64,000 nt of DNA from Prunus persica. Lineage: Eukaryota > Streptophyta > Magnoliopsida > Rosales > Rosaceae. The position numbers and the translations under genes were made by a program. The notes below the pieces were generated by a model that saw only the letters and a list, made by a program, of their open reading frames with translations, was not told the DNA's origin and searched no databases. Position 1 is the stretch's first letter, and every line of letters begins with the position of its first letter. Of the stretch, positions 1-12,577 are shown piece after piece. Where the stretch lies: assembly GCF_000346465.2 (NCBI RefSeq), contig NC_034009.1, forward strand, positions 11,598,747-11,662,746, written 5' to 3'.

Positions 1-2
1 GT

Positions 3-881
3 GGCTCCAAGAACGCAGACGGCATCCACGTGGCCATGACCTTGGATGCCAATTACATCCGGGGCACCATGGCTGCTGTCTTCTCCTTGTTGCAACACTC
101 AACATGCCCTGAAAATCTCTACTTCCACTTTCTCTCAGCGCATATTGCACCAGAGTTCTTTTCAAGTATAAAGTCTACATTCCCTTATTTGAACTTCAAG
201 ACTTATGCCTTTGATTCAAACCGGGTTCGTGGGAAGATATCAAAGTCTATAAGACAAGCATTGGATCAGCCTATGAATTATGCAAGAATTTATCTAGCTA
301 ATATCCTTCCACCCGACATGGGACGAGTTATTTACTTGGATTCAGACCTCGTTGTGGTGGACGACATTGCCAAGCTATGGAGTGTGGACATGGAAGACAA
401 GGTGGTGGCTGCACCAGAATATTGCCAGGCAAATTTCATACAGTATTTCACCAATACGTTTTGGTCTGACCCGGATTTGTCAAAGACGTTTCAGGGAAGA
501 AACCCATGTTATTTCAACACAGGAGTGATGGTGGTGGATGTGGATAAATGGAGGAAAGGAGGGTACACACAGAAAGTTGAGGAGTGGATGGCATTGCAAA
601 AGAGAAAGAGGCTATACAATTTGGGGTCTTTGCCGCCATTTTTGCTGGTTTTGGCTGGAAACATCAAGGCTGTGGATCACAGGTGGAACCAACATGGACT
701 AGGTGGTGACAACTTTGAAGGAAAGTGTAGGAGCCTCCACCCAGGTCCCATTAGTCTTCTGCATTGGAGTGGGAAGGGTAAGCCATGGTTGAGGTTGGAC
801 TCCAGGAAGCCATGCACCGTCGATCACCTATGGGCACCGTACGATCTCTACCATTCTTCTAGACACTTTCTGGAAGAATAA
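3..881 (+). CDS. Galacturonosyltransferase-like (GATL) glycosyltransferase, 5' truncated by window edge
   Basis: A family 8 glycosyltransferase of the GATL group, Golgi enzymes linked to pectin and xylan synthesis. The open frame runs in from position 3 without an intron, giving about 292 visible residues; GATL proteins are about 350 residues and usually intronless, so roughly 60 residues with the N-terminal signal anchor lie outside the window. Seen in the sequence: the AMTLD start of the catalytic core, the metal/nucleotide-sugar motif [10 protein letters not shown], the [11 protein letters not shown] block, and the C-terminal HWSGKGKPW block typical of GT8. The GTG at 30 and ATG at 36 are internal and not the start. 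Stop is TAA at 879-881. The exact paralogue number cannot be assigned from the sequence alone. Confidence 0.93.
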   Translation, partial: GSKNADGIHVAMTLDANYIRGTMAAVFSLLQHSTCPENLYFHFLSAHIAPEFFSSIKSTFPYLNFKTYAFDSNRVRGKISKSIRQALDQPMNYARIYLANILPPDMGRVIYLDSDLVVVDDIAKLWSVDMEDKVVAAPEYCQANFIQYFTNTFWSDPDLSKTFQGRNPCYFNTGVMVVDVDKWRKGGYTQKVEEWMALQKRKRLYNLGSLPPFLLVLAGNIKAVDHRWNQHGLGGDNFEGKCRSLHPGPISLLHWSGKGKPWLRLDSRKPCTVDHLWAPYDLYHSSRHFLEE

Positions 882-1557
882 AAGAGGAGAGTGAACTGTG
901 AAGAGAGAACATGCAAGTCAGGAGATAAAATGCAGATTCAACTATGCACATAACACATGCCTTGGTTGACATGTGCTCCGAGGAGGCAGAATCAGATCGG
1001 ATCTTGGGTTCTTTGCGCCTTCAGCGTCACTATCGTCGGCTGGCTCCGGTAGTGAAGCTGGGGACCTGGATGGTAGAATTTTTTTGACTACTCTCTGTTA
1101 GAATGTTGTTGCCAAGAGTAGACCATCCAATTTGTAAATGTTAATTAAAAGTCTTCTTTTATTGGTTAGGAACCTGTAAATTGTAGTGGTTCGGGGACCA
1201 AATTTAAAGGACTGACAACAGAAACAAGAAAACTATATGAGTTACATGAATGATCTCTTCAGAAACTTCAATGTCTGAAAGCCGTTCCATACGAATCACA
1301 CCATAAACTTGAACTTCCATCTTTCAAACACCAACCCTATCTACGAACGAAGTGTCGGTCCCACTACACTCGGACTTGGAATACTGCTGAAACAGGACGA
1401 CCCAAAGTTGAAAAAAATTGTCCCACCATATGCATTGGACTTTAAAACACAAAGAACAGGTTTAGTCAAGATCAGGGTGCAGTCGATTAGACAAAGAACG
1501 CGTCGTTGACCCTGAATTTACATTTTAAATTCTTGAGTTGCCATCAATATCAATCCC
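882..1557. other. GATL 3'UTR and tail-to-tail intergenic gap
   Basis: About 675 bases between the convergent GATL and AP-5 mu genes. The first 250 bases or so are probably GATL 3'UTR; an AT-rich stretch with AATTAAAA-like sequence lies near 1142. A 66-codon ORF at 1309-1509 matches no family I recognise and is taken as chance. No repeat or RNA gene is seen. Confidence 0.5.
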
Positions 1558-4500
1558 CTATACTTTCGTTGCAGCAGCAGATGGGCACCTACCCAATGTA
1601 TTCCACAAAATATAATCCCCAGAAGTAACCTGTTTACCAAGTGAAAGACCGACAAGTACATACTCAAATCTCACATTTAAATAATTAATAGTATCAGAAG
1701 AAAAGAGGAACCGAGAAGAATTTCTCTTATACCCTTTGGAAATAACTCTGGTCGAACTAATTAATGAAGATTTGAAAATTATTTGTAGCACTGCCATGAT
1801 GATATTTATGCAAGTTTATACATGATACCCAAAAGTCATGAAAGAAAGACGCAAAATTAACTGCAACTACAGCATTCATGTCAGTGCCTCTACCATGCCA
1901 ACATTTTTTGCAACATAGAAAGTAGAGCTTGAAAATAGAGAAGTCTGAAGAAAAACGTACCTGAGTTGAGAACTCCACTGGTGCTTTGACAGCTGGATAA
2001 ATGCTCACCTGCATGTAGCACAAACAATTAAGAGAGCCAGCAAACAAGCAAATGCTATGCAGTTTCAATGTGTCAACAGGAAAACAGAAGTGATGGTCAG
2101 ATTTGCGCATGCTGAGATTTGGAAAAGTGGATAACTCTGATAGAAACTAGAGAGCATGTATCGACGTGGTAAAAAGAGGACATCTTAATTTCATAATGGG
2201 AAACCGAAAGATATAAGTATATATAGCACCTAAATACAACAAAAAACACTCCTATTGTTACCTATTTCTGGGTTGCTGTGATGAACTAGACCATGAGAGG
2301 AGAATTAAGGAAGCAAAACTTACCGATTTTGGATCAATTGATATTCCAGACAAGGAAGCCCCAACAATCTTGAAAGACACCTGCAAACATGAGTCGGAAA
2401 ATGCCTGGCTCTGTTAGCTCCTCAATAAATGTCTAAACAAATACAAAATTCCATTTAAACAAATTATGTGCTTGACTGGCTCGGAAAAAAGAAAAAAGAA
2501 ATAAAAATTATGCTGGACATATTTTGCAGTTTCGTTACCTTTTTTAGTAAGCAATTCATTAAGATACACAAGAGCAAGAGTATAATAACAAAATGGGACC
2601 AAATCTAATTCCTTTCCCAACATTGAACCACTAGAATGGAAACAACATTTCCAATTGCCAACAGACTTTTTTTATAAGACATCATTCTTGGTTGCAAGAA
2701 CTCCAACTAAATATGAGAAAAACATAGAGGAAGCAAATACCTTGGCGTAATTGTATGCATGCCAGCAAAATGGCTCCTCCAAATCAGCTGGCTGAAGATC
2801 CTTGCTCATTTTCTCCATTAGGAATTCATCTATATTTACCATACTATTATTGTTACCATCGGTCTCAATATCGCTATCTTCATCAGCTATGCTTCCAAAG
2901 GCCGAACTAGAAGGAGGTAATTTTTTAGGTTTCCATGGTGCAAACTGAACTTTCCCAGGGAAGGTTGCCTCAATACTTTTGGTGAGTCCCCTCCCACCCA
3001 TTACAATCTTCCATTCCACAGAATGGTCTGTAGTGGAAACTATTCCAACGGATGGAGTGCCATCAAAAGATACAACCCTTCTCATCGGAAAAGGCATAGT
3101 CACAGTACAAAACTCCATAGTGAGAGGAGATTTGTAACCATCCATTAGCCGCAGTTTGAATAAGAAATCACCTTTATCTTCAGAGACCATCGACAATTGG
3201 TAAAATCCCTTTATGGGAGGTCCAAGACCACAGACTGCTTCATAACGCATTAGAACAAAATTGCCTAATGGTGGTGAAAACATCACAGCTTGCTTATCAA
3301 TACCTTTTTCTGGAACTTGAGCACAAGGATGAAATGATAAAACTTCAATGTGATCTTTCAAGGGGAAGGACACATCAGGCAATCCTTCTAAATCTGCTCT
3401 ACAATTGATTTGACCAGAAATTGATATACTATCTGGAATCTCGTCTCGGTCATACATAGCAGCATGGACAGTCTCATGAACTGAGAATAGCATTCTCTGC
3501 CTTCCTCTGTATAGGTAAGGTTTCCATGCTGGTTGCTTGAGGTCTGCTGGAGGAAGATCTGATTGTGAAAAGCCATTAACCTTAATGGAAATAATATTGG
3601 GGAAGCTCAAATCCAACGGTGTTCCTATATGTACGATCAACAAGCACATTAGACACAAACCAGAGACAACTAAAGGCAAGGTAATCCACCAAATTGCCAC
3701 TAGTTATAACGATAGTAAAGAAATCTGAGATGAGAAATACCATAATAAAAAGTACCAACCAAAGGGCATTGAACTACTTATGAAAGTTCGAAGTGCATCT
3801 TTATCTAAAGTCCTAGAACCAGTCTTGTGAGCATCTGATGTAACAGTTCCTGTCACAGCACCACTGGAAGGGGTTGAGGATGCAACTGGTGCAGCTACAG
3901 GTTTCGCCCTCGAGGAGATGCTTGATATCCCTATACTGCCAGTTAGTGAATCTAACAGCCCACCCACAGATGGAGATGCACTTACAACCACCTCAGGTTC
4001 CCCCACATCGCCAGTTATTATGTCACCAATAGCATGTGCCACCATAAATGCACTAGGGGGAAAAAGAAAAAGAACTGCTTAATGTCTTTGGAGAAAGTCT
4101 TACATGCCAATTACAAGTAGAAGTCAGTTTATAAAAACATGCAAGCGCAGCTCCCTTCTGATGTAATGGAGGAAAGACATGCAGTGAAAGACAGAAAAAA
4201 TGGAATCACTTGCATCCATTAATTGAAGGCAAGAACAAGAAATGTGTAAAAGAAGGTTTTTAATTTACACATACATCTGGGACACACTAATCTCATTATG
4301 CATTCTAAAAAATTTAATGTGCCCCATAAGTTTAATTCACAGGCACTGCTCATAGGTCAATTTACAAGTTGATTCCGAAATCAGTTTGATGTTGAGGAGA
4401 ATGAGAAAACAACTAACACTTCTAAGTATGATATTCTTCCTAAAAAACATTGCAAGTAACTTACCATACCCTGTGATGGACGGAAGATCAAGCAGAATGG

Positions 4501-5736
4501 AAGATATACTGTCCTCCACTCCAACAGCATTGCCACAATCAGATCTATTACATAATGTCACATACGCCTTCAGATGCCTGGGCTCCACCAACGGAAATAC
4601 AAGGATGACATAATGGCCCTTTGTGTGCAAGATTAAAGGCCATAGCACATTACGATCACCGTCCTCTTCTTTGTTTATATAAATTCCTATTATATGACGT
4701 GTAATAGGATCATCAAGCCAAGAATCTGAGCCCTCAGCTGACTGACTCACACGTACCCCAAACCCACGAAGAGACCCCTCCCTAAACACATTAAAGAAAG
4801 GGTTAGTAACATTGGAGAATCAGAAACGCAGTAAAGTTACCATAACCAACAAAAATCACTTGTAATATACATAATGCAAGAAACACATAAAACCCAACAA
4901 GCATGAGAGTGAGAGTGAGAGCACAGAGAAAAGCTACATACTACATGTAACTCATAAAATTAACATATTTAAATCAATGAAGCAGTATTAGCACATTTTC
5001 TTAGAACTCAAACGCACCGCCCTCATAGTTCAAGCTGTATAATATTTGTAAACACATTCTCACATGATTCGTATAGGTACAGCCTAAGAAAACAAAACAA
5101 GAGAAACAAGAAACAAAGCACAAATGGTTTTCGATTTTCAACTGACCTTCTCTTTCTATCTACAAATGCAGCAGCTAACTCTGAATCACTAGGAAGTGAA
5201 GTAAATACTCTGTAATTAAGATCACCCTCGGTAGAGGTCTCGTTTTCGCTCTTGCAAGTTCCCCTCCATCGCTTCTCTACCACCGGAAACCTCCTGAGTA
5301 GAAAAATTAAGAATAAAAACAAAATCAGTAAGACTCAGATTTCATAAATCCCTGTTTGGCTGCCAAGAAACCCAACCAACCAGAGAGTCCAGTTTCCAAT
5401 CTTAGCTTTTGCACACCAATGCAGAAACAGATCCTCATCCAAGTGGTTGGCTTTAACTCAATCAAGTTAATGAAATAAACAACTTTTTGTTGCTGGGTTT
5501 TCCTCAGAAACCCATCAGGGCCTTGGATTTGAAAAGAATCAATAGCTTGGGTGCTAATTCGATTGGATTTTGGAAATTGAAGCAGAAAATTTGTATCTAA
5601 GATTAGCTAAGTTTGTGGTTGTGCAATATATAATGACAGGAGTATAGGTTAATGTGTGAAGGGAAGACCTGGAGAAAACGACGGCGTCGAGACGGTTGAG
5701 GATCCAGATGGCTCTGATGCTACATCCTCCGGTCAT
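1558..5736 (-). CDS. AP5M: AP-5 complex subunit mu (AP5M), 8 exons
   Basis: Medium subunit of the AP-5 adaptor complex, which acts in late-endosomal sorting. Coding exons on the minus strand are 5736-5669, 5293-5147, 4781-4470, 4052-3760, 3624-2741, 2380-2324, 2008-1961 and 1629-1558. All junctions are GT-AG and the frame is kept, giving 626 residues, close to the roughly 613 I recall for Arabidopsis At2g20790. The N terminus MTGGCSIRAIWILN and the block VVFSRRFPVVEKRW (joined across intron 1) are the family signature. A longin-like N-terminal half is followed by a mu-homology domain in the large fifth exon. The last exon gives VTSGDYILWNTLG and TAG at 1558-1560. At the end of exon 3 I chose the GG|GTATGG donor over the nearby GTAAGT because only it keeps frame into exon 4. 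Confidence 0.92.
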
Positions 5737-5765
5737 GGCTTCGCTCAGCAACTGACTAATCGAGA

Positions 5766-5768
<3 letters not shown>

Positions 5769-5808
<40 letters not shown>
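5769..5808. repeat. (GA)n microsatellite in the AP5M 5' leader
   Basis: About 20 uninterrupted GA units begin some 30 bases upstream of the AP5M start codon, so they read as (CT)n in that transcript's 5' leader if transcription starts further upstream. CT-rich leaders and pyrimidine-patch promoters are common in plant genes. Confidence 0.95.
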
Positions 5809-5811
<3 letters not shown>

Positions 5812-6133
5812 AGCTCTGCAGGTTCTGGAAATGGTGACAGATCTTCGACGCTCCGTTTTGGAATTCGTTGACAACGGCGTCGTTTCAAGGAAGATAATAT
5901 TATGCAATACGTATTTTTCAAGGAGCCCCCCAAAAAGGATGTAATTAGGAAAAAAAACTTTCTTGTAACAATGATAGATAGAAAAGTGATGTGTGATTGT
6001 GTTATTGGCTGGGAATAACACTTGTCATCTCAGTTGCATGAGAGTTTCTCTCCTAATATAAGGGTATTATTCATTTGGTGCGTATTTTGTAGTGGTTGGA
6101 CGATAATGCCCTTTTTCTTTTTTCTTTTTTAAG

Positions 6134-6262
6134 AACCTTTTCTTTTGAGAGGGGGCGATAATATACTAAACTCACAAACATTACACGGATGCTAAGACTC
6201 GAATCCAAGACCTTGCCTAGTGGAGCAATTACTCCAAACCACTACACTAGTGGTTCCGTTGC
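6134..6262 (-). mobile_element. tRNA-derived SINE copy (family S2)
   Basis: Read on the minus strand, this segment has a box A-like stretch (TAGTGTAGTGGTTTGGAG), a box B-like GGATTCGAGTC, and a tail rich in A and AG. The same layout and wording recur at 47105-47240 and 63275-63402. The flanks contain a loose direct repeat around TGCCCT plus pyrimidines (near 6105 and 6260). It lies in the AP5M-FBL4 intergenic gap. Confidence 0.6.
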
Positions 6263-6964
6263 CCTCATTCATTTTTCTAGATTGCCTTGGAAGTCTACTT
6301 TTAATTTTGAGATTGTGCGAAAGTAGATTTTTCCATATGATGAAAAATATGGTCCTACTTTCTTCTACAAAGTTTGGTACTATGTAAATGATCTCTTCAA
6401 GTGAACTGAAGCTGCTACTTTATGATTGCTTAGATGATCTCTTCACATGGACTGGTGACGCTGCTACTGTTTTTATTATGGTTGCTTATGTTCTTGGGAG
6501 ATGAGAGATTCTTTTTTATCATGTGCTTCCATCATGCTCTGGATATTGTGAATCTCTTCTTATGTTATATTATTCAAGTATGAGATATCATCATCTTGTG
6601 CTTCCAAATGATGTATTAATTGATTATACAATACTTCAAAAGCCTCTTCTCTTATTGTGCTCAACTTCAAATTATGTGTTTCATCAAGTCTTCTTGCTAA
6701 AATATGAGAATAGATCTTCATGAAATTGGACTAGTATAATAGGTGCAAATGGATGTCATTGAACAATTGTTGTCGTGCCAGTGATGCTCCTCCTTATCTC
6801 TTGATATCTTCATTAATAGGAATATTAGTAGTTTCAAATTATGGGGTCCTTGGGTTTACTTCAGTGGTTGAGGTGCTCCCCCTCCCCTCATGACCCAATT
6901 CTGGAGGAATAGATAGTTTATTGTGAGAAATAATTATGACATGTGTTGCTTGTTTGAGTGTATA

Positions 6965-7485
6965 TTAAGTAAAAAGTCACTTTTGGTCTTTGTAGTTGGG
7001 CATTTCAACCACTTTTGACCCTCTAATTTCAATTACGTCAATTTTGTCATTGTAGTTTGTATTTATAGCAATTCAAGAACAAAATAGTGTTCTTTTCAAT
7101 TTCTTTTACGGTGCAAGGGACAATGTTGTCAATCTAAAACCCTTTAGTGTAAAAGATCGTTTGAAACACTCTCCATCTCATATTAGGGCTTGAAATTCAA
7201 CCACTAATCCCAATTTTTGAAGAACCCTAAAGTAAAATGGTCAATTTCAAGCCCTAATATGAAATTGGGAGAGTTACATACGAGCTTTGATGCTTAGAGA
7301 TTTTGGGTTGACAAAATTGCCCTTGCACCATCAAATAAATTGACAGGAATATTAACTTGTCCTTAAATTACTACAAATATAAAACTACATAGTCAAAAAT
7401 TAACTGAAACTACAAAATAAAAATGATTAAAATACCAAACTACATCTACATGTACCAAAAATAACTTTTAGCCTGTATATTATAC
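6965..7485. mobile_element. Fold-back/long-TIR MITE
   Basis: The outer arms match in inverted orientation: the left arm carries CTTTTGGTC...TGTAGTT, and the reverse complement of the right arm reads TTTTTGGTACATGTAG with further similarity inward. At the centre a perfect 20-bp inverted repeat (7178-7197 against 7243-7262) brackets a 45-base loop, with weaker pairing outside it. The ends and target duplication are not resolved, so the coordinates are approximate. It resembles non-autonomous elements with long terminal inverted repeats. Confidence 0.6.
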
Positions 7486-8133
7486 TTAAACCATTCTGCA
7501 TGAATACTTGTGAAACTAGATTGACTCTTCTCCATAGATAGAGCTACGGATAGTTAGTTACAACTTTTTTAGTCTGGAAGGACCCCGAAGTCAGAAATAA
7601 GTTGACCTAAATTCTCGTTGCTCTCTCTTTTTTAGCCTTCAATAAAACTATCTTTCGTTTTTAATAACCCTCGAGTTAGGTCCTTATAACACATGGTTAT
7701 AAAAACACACAAAATAATGTGCGAAGATGATTGCCCAATAACTTCTTGTTGCTCAAATAACATTGGTGGAAAAAATTCGAATACAGAGGCTCATGTGTAA
7801 GAAAAATTCGAGTCTACTTGGAAAAAAACAGATTCATACATATATTTCATTCATGTCAACTGACAACCACTAATAACACTCAAAATAATTACAAACATTT
7901 TGTAAAAAACATTTATTACAATATTAAAAAAAGAAGTTGCCCCCCCAAAAACACAGGCAAAATATTTTGAAAACAAAACCCCACCAAAAAAAAAAAACAT
8001 CAGGCATGTGCGGATAACTGGCTTGTAACTTGAGAGAGGCGAGGATTTGGCTCCAGATTTTGCTCTTCGGTATTTTGGTGTTCATGTTCTGAATTCAGTA
8101 AGCGCAAAAGATGCACATAAATACAAGTGGAGT
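7486..8133. other. FBL4 downstream region, no gene seen
   Basis: About 650 AT-rich bases, part of which must be the 3'UTR of the minus-strand F-box gene ending at 8134. A-rich runs occur near 7925-8000. No conserved ORF, repeat or RNA gene is recognised. Confidence 0.5.
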
Positions 8134-9392
8134 TTACAGGTCCACGCAAAGATAGGATATAACAGAGGCCGCCCTCCGTTTGGTCCTTGAGCTAACCTTA
8201 CACTTCTCGACCAGGACCTTCTTTATGTCGGGGCAACTTGAAACCACAGTGGCTACTCCAGAAGAAGTTATACCCGGGCAATACACCATGTGGCAGGATG
8301 CAAGCATTGTGCAGTGTTTAACCAGATGGTTTATACCAACGTCTGTTATTTGACGGCAATGAGACAGCACAATGTCCTTCAGGTTTGGACAGCCTTCTCC
8401 CAATTCAGCCATTGCCATATCCCCCAAATTCTTTTCAAAAGAAAATTATGTTAGGTTGAAAGAAGGATAGTCGAACATGCCAAAGATATTAATACATGTG
8501 GAGCACGTGTATAGTCCACAAAGATATTGCGTTCGCATCCATTATACTTGCCAAAAAGATAATATAAGAAGATGCATCTGTTTGTTGGGAAGAATGGGGG
8601 GGAAAAGGAGAGAGAGGAAGAGAGAACACACCTGGAGAACACTGACGTCTAGGTAACTAAGTTGTGGGCACCCTCTTGCAATGGCTATCAATCCAGCATC
8701 ACCAATTTGGTGGCATCCACTGACATTTAGATATTGTAGCGAGCTACACTGAGCAACAGCAATAAGGGCCTCATCCCCCACTCTAGTAGTAAAAGGTAAG
8801 GTTAGGAGATGTGCAAAATGATATACAATGTTATAGACATCATGAAGTAATATAGGTTGTAGATTCCGAATGACAAACATTAAAAAAAAAAAAGTTAAAT
8901 GAATGTTTGAAACAGAAAATTCTCAACTGAGCAGACAGAAAAAATAAGGATCTAACTTAGGAAAAGAAAAACAGAAATATTGTGTTAAAAGAAAACTTAA
9001 GAGAAACATACACAAGATGTGAAGAAACTTTACCTATCACAAAACCGGAGGCTAAGGTCTGTGAGAGACCTACAATTCTCTCCAACTGCTACAATTCCTG
9101 TGTTCCCAATCTACAACAAAGGCAACAGATATACATTGTGATCAATAAATCCAAATAAGTAAATGACAAATAAGGAATTTTTGACAGAACATATATAACA
9201 AAAGAATACATTTCCCAGTAAAATATTACATTTCAGAAAAGGGAATATGATTCTACAATCTAACATTCTCTTATTCCTGCAACCTGAAAAATTGTTCTGC
9301 TCTAGAGTCCAAGAAGAATATTTTAACCAAGTAAAATTAACCAAGGAAATGTTGAATAACATGAAATTTTTGCAAAAATAACTGGGAACCTT

Positions 9393-9440
<48 letters not shown>

Positions 9441-12051
9441 ACCTCATAACATCGACGAATGTGAAGTTTCTTCAAATTTCTGCAGCCTTTAGCTATACTG
9501 CATATGGCCTCATCTCCAATACTTGAGCAATCTACCAAGTGCAGAGCTTGCAAGAACTGACAGCCCCGTCCAACCTCACTGAGTGCAAAGTTGCCTATCC
9601 TTTGGCAGTATAACAGTGCTAACTCAGTAAGACGCCTGTACATTTTCAAAATGTTCAGATTAACTTACCATCGATACACAAATGGATACTTAAAAAGACC
9701 GACTAGTAGGTTATTGACCCCAAAAAAACCATAGCCATGCAATTTCAGATGAAGCAAAACGTTAGAACCTAAGAAAATATGCAAGAAACATATTATGGAG
9801 TCTATGCAACTCCTTAACTACTGGAACGTATGGCATGACATCATACTCAGAAAACAGTGAAACAACTGTTTAGCTCGGTGTATTGAAGAACACAATCATC
9901 AATTCCCACTACTGAGCTAAATGTAAAATTTCCAAGGATACAACTTCTGAACGTACATAATTTTCCACCTACGGTAGAAACTAACTGCTAAACATTCATA
10001 CCAATTTTATCCATATAACACATTCAAAGAAAACTAGTGAAAGCATGTAGCTTAATGGAGTTTTTCAACAGTTTAGCAACATCTATAACTCAAACATGGC
10101 CTCCACTCAATGCATCCACACATTTACCAGCTAAATTACCAATTTAAGTTAAGCTGAGAGAGCAACATACGGGCAAGATTTGCCAATGGATTCTAGGCCC
10201 ATTGTTCCAATATTGTGGCACCCATTCACTTCAAGATGTGTAAGTTCCTTGCAGCCAGTTGCAATTGATTCCAAAGCATTGTCACTCAGGAAGTAGCAGT
10301 CACTAAGAATAAGATTTTTTAACTTCTTGCATCCATTCCCAATAGCACTTAAACCTCTGAAATGTACCAGACATGAAAACAAAGAGAGGGTTATTTAACT
10401 TTGTCAGCGGAATTAATGAAATGAAACAGACAAACGCAAAACTTCATATTGTTCTCAGTAATCTTAGGAAATAATGTCTACATGCACAATCTGAAGTTTA
10501 CACAAGTTATCCCATGGATTTGGTTGCATTCAATGTGATACACTAGAGAAACAAATGCTGAAACTTGAGCAGGTATTCAGTATTCATTCCAAAAAGAAGC
10601 TTCAAATTGGAAAGAACTCAAAAAGAAACTACTAGGGATAAAAATAACAGGTTCGTTAAGTATGTAAAAGTAATTCCACTACACTAAAAAATAAGTGAAA
10701 CATCAACATGAGGAATAACGAGTACTAACTTATCAGTAAATCTCTGGAAGCTATACAGAGCCAACACCTCCAGCGACGGACAAGAAGTTCCCACAGCTGA
10801 CAAAGCTTCATCTGTGACATTAATACATTGTAGCTTCATAGATTTCAAAGCAGGACATCCTTGGGCCACAGCAACCACCCCTTTGTTGTGTATGAACTCT
10901 GCATCCAAAGACAAGTTCTTGAGAGATTTGCAGTGCAACCCCACTGCTTCCATTGCAGTATCAGTTATCTTTGCACAAGCAGCGATACCAAGAGACTTCA
11001 ATGACTTCCCAACACCAAGTGCTAATTCAACCACACATGCATCAGTCAATCCCTCGCAAAACCGCAAATTCAAATCTTCAAGCTGCTTGCAAGACTGTCC
11101 CACGGCAGCCAGGCCCTGATCTCCAACATAGCAACCCTTTAGAAAAAGAAAATTAAGGTTAGCTGGTGAGTTATGCAGCGGACTTGACATGTATATCAAC
11201 TACCAAATTTCAATGTGATTCACTTAATGAAAAAGACCCCTCCTTTAATGAAAGCAAGAGTGCAAGCAGCAAAACGGTACCAAAAACAAAAACAAAAACA
11301 TTGCACCGAAAATGAGAACAAAAGTCCCAATCTACAATGCCCATTGCTGAGCATTAGAATAGACTCTAGAAAAATGGTAATTCGTAGGCAATATAGAGCA
11401 ATAACCAGAAGAGATTAAAGCCTAATTAACCAAAAGCTCACCTGCAAATCCAATGATTTCAACAATATACACTTTTCGGCGAGCGATATCAATCCGAGAC
11501 TGGAAACATTAGAGCACCAGATTAAGCTCAACTTTTCGAGCTTCGGAAAGCCTTCACCAATAGCAGTCAACCCAGCATCCGATAAACTGCATGAATCAGA
11601 CCCAGCATCAGGGGACCCATTTTTCTCGCTGGCACAATGCAGCTTCACCGACGAAACCGCAGCAATATCAGTCCTTCTCCTCCTCCCCTTGAAACACAAA
11701 ACACAAAAACATTAAGACCGCGTTTGCTTCGATGAATTAGAATTATTCGATTTGTATTGAATTTAGGGATTGATTGATTACAGGGGGCTGACATGGAAGC
11801 GAAATGTTCAACCGCTCGTCAATGTGAATGGTACGGACGTTGCGAAAGCGGCCGGCGAGAAGGTCAACAACGAGGTCAGGGCTACCGGTGGCGCAGATGC
11901 GGAGGGTAGTGCGGCTGAGCCGCTCGAGTGCGAGCCACCGCTTGCAGACGAGCGAGCAGGCGTCGCGGCTGGGCTTGGAGTCTAGCCGCCCGAACATCTC
12001 GATGATGAGCTCGTCGGGAAGAAACGTGTTGATCTGATCATGGCCTCGCAT
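8134..12051 (-). CDS. FBL4: F-box/LRR-repeat protein 4-like, 8 exons
   Basis: Substrate-recognition subunit of an SCF ubiquitin ligase. Coding exons on the minus strand are 12051-11782, 11687-11442, 11136-10730, 10356-10171, 9635-9443, 9110-9034, 8782-8632 and 8430-8134; frame is kept at every junction and the product is 608 residues. The N terminus MRGHDQINTFLPDELIIEMF is an F-box followed by ACSLVCKRWL. The rest is a run of cysteine-containing leucine-rich repeats of the pattern L..L.L..C..I.D.GL. The start and overall length agree with Arabidopsis FBL4 (At4g15475, about 610 residues). The fifth intron has an unusual donor embedded in a microsatellite. Its start codon faces the MO25-like gene across about 525 bases. 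The target protein is unknown. Confidence 0.93.
9393..9440. repeat. (GA)n microsatellite abutting an FBL4 splice donor
   Basis: About 24 GA units with one T interruption near 9420. On the gene strand the donor reads GAG|GTTCTCTCT, so the intron begins two bases before the (CT)n run and the array itself forms donor positions +4 onward. Confidence 0.9.
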
Positions 12052-12577
12052 CGCAGAGAAGTTGAAATTTCTGAGGCTCTGAGGATGCTCGAGCTAGAGA
12101 GAAGACGAGGTTTGGGGATCGAAGGAAGAAATGAATGAAGGCGTGCGTTTGTCTTTGCATTTCTCGGGCGTTTCGTTTCTTTTGTTTTCGCAGGGCGGTG
12201 GAGACGGCGGTTAAATTGCTTGGTGGTTTGTGATAAATGCCCCTAGTTGTTGCGTATAATTTCAATTACCTATTTATCTCATTATTCAGACTTATAGCTA
12301 ATTTAGAAATTAAGGTTACAAGCTAGATTTTTTTTCGTAAAGTCGGTAGACATTATTTCACTTTCATATTACCATGCCCGGGTTTTATCTCATAAAAGCA
12401 AAACCATAAATATTTGTATTTGTCGGAAAAAAAAATAAAATAAAAAAAAAAAAAAGCTGCATGTTGATGGTGGATCTGCACTGAGACAAAAAGACTGGCC
12501 TTTTTCTGAATCGTCATCGACAAATATTTCCGTCAATTCTAACTCTGAGAGGAGAGAGAAATTGATCGGCATCGATC
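12052..12577. promoter_or_regulatory. Shared divergent promoter region of FBL4 and the MO25-like gene
   Basis: A 526-base gap separates two head-to-head start codons, so both promoters and 5' leaders must lie here unless an unseen upstream exon exists. The FBL4 side is GC-richer; the centre is AT-rich with A runs near 12430. No clear TATA box is assigned. Confidence 0.55.

Noticed and set aside
5554..6021. 155-codon minus-strand ORF
   Set aside because: Only the internal MTGGCSIRAIWILN...VVFSR part is real (AP5M exon 1); the rest is leader, microsatellite and intron read-through.
10814..11119. 101-codon plus-strand ORF antisense to FBL4 exon 3
   Set aside because: Mirror of the LRR coding sequence; no domain of its own.
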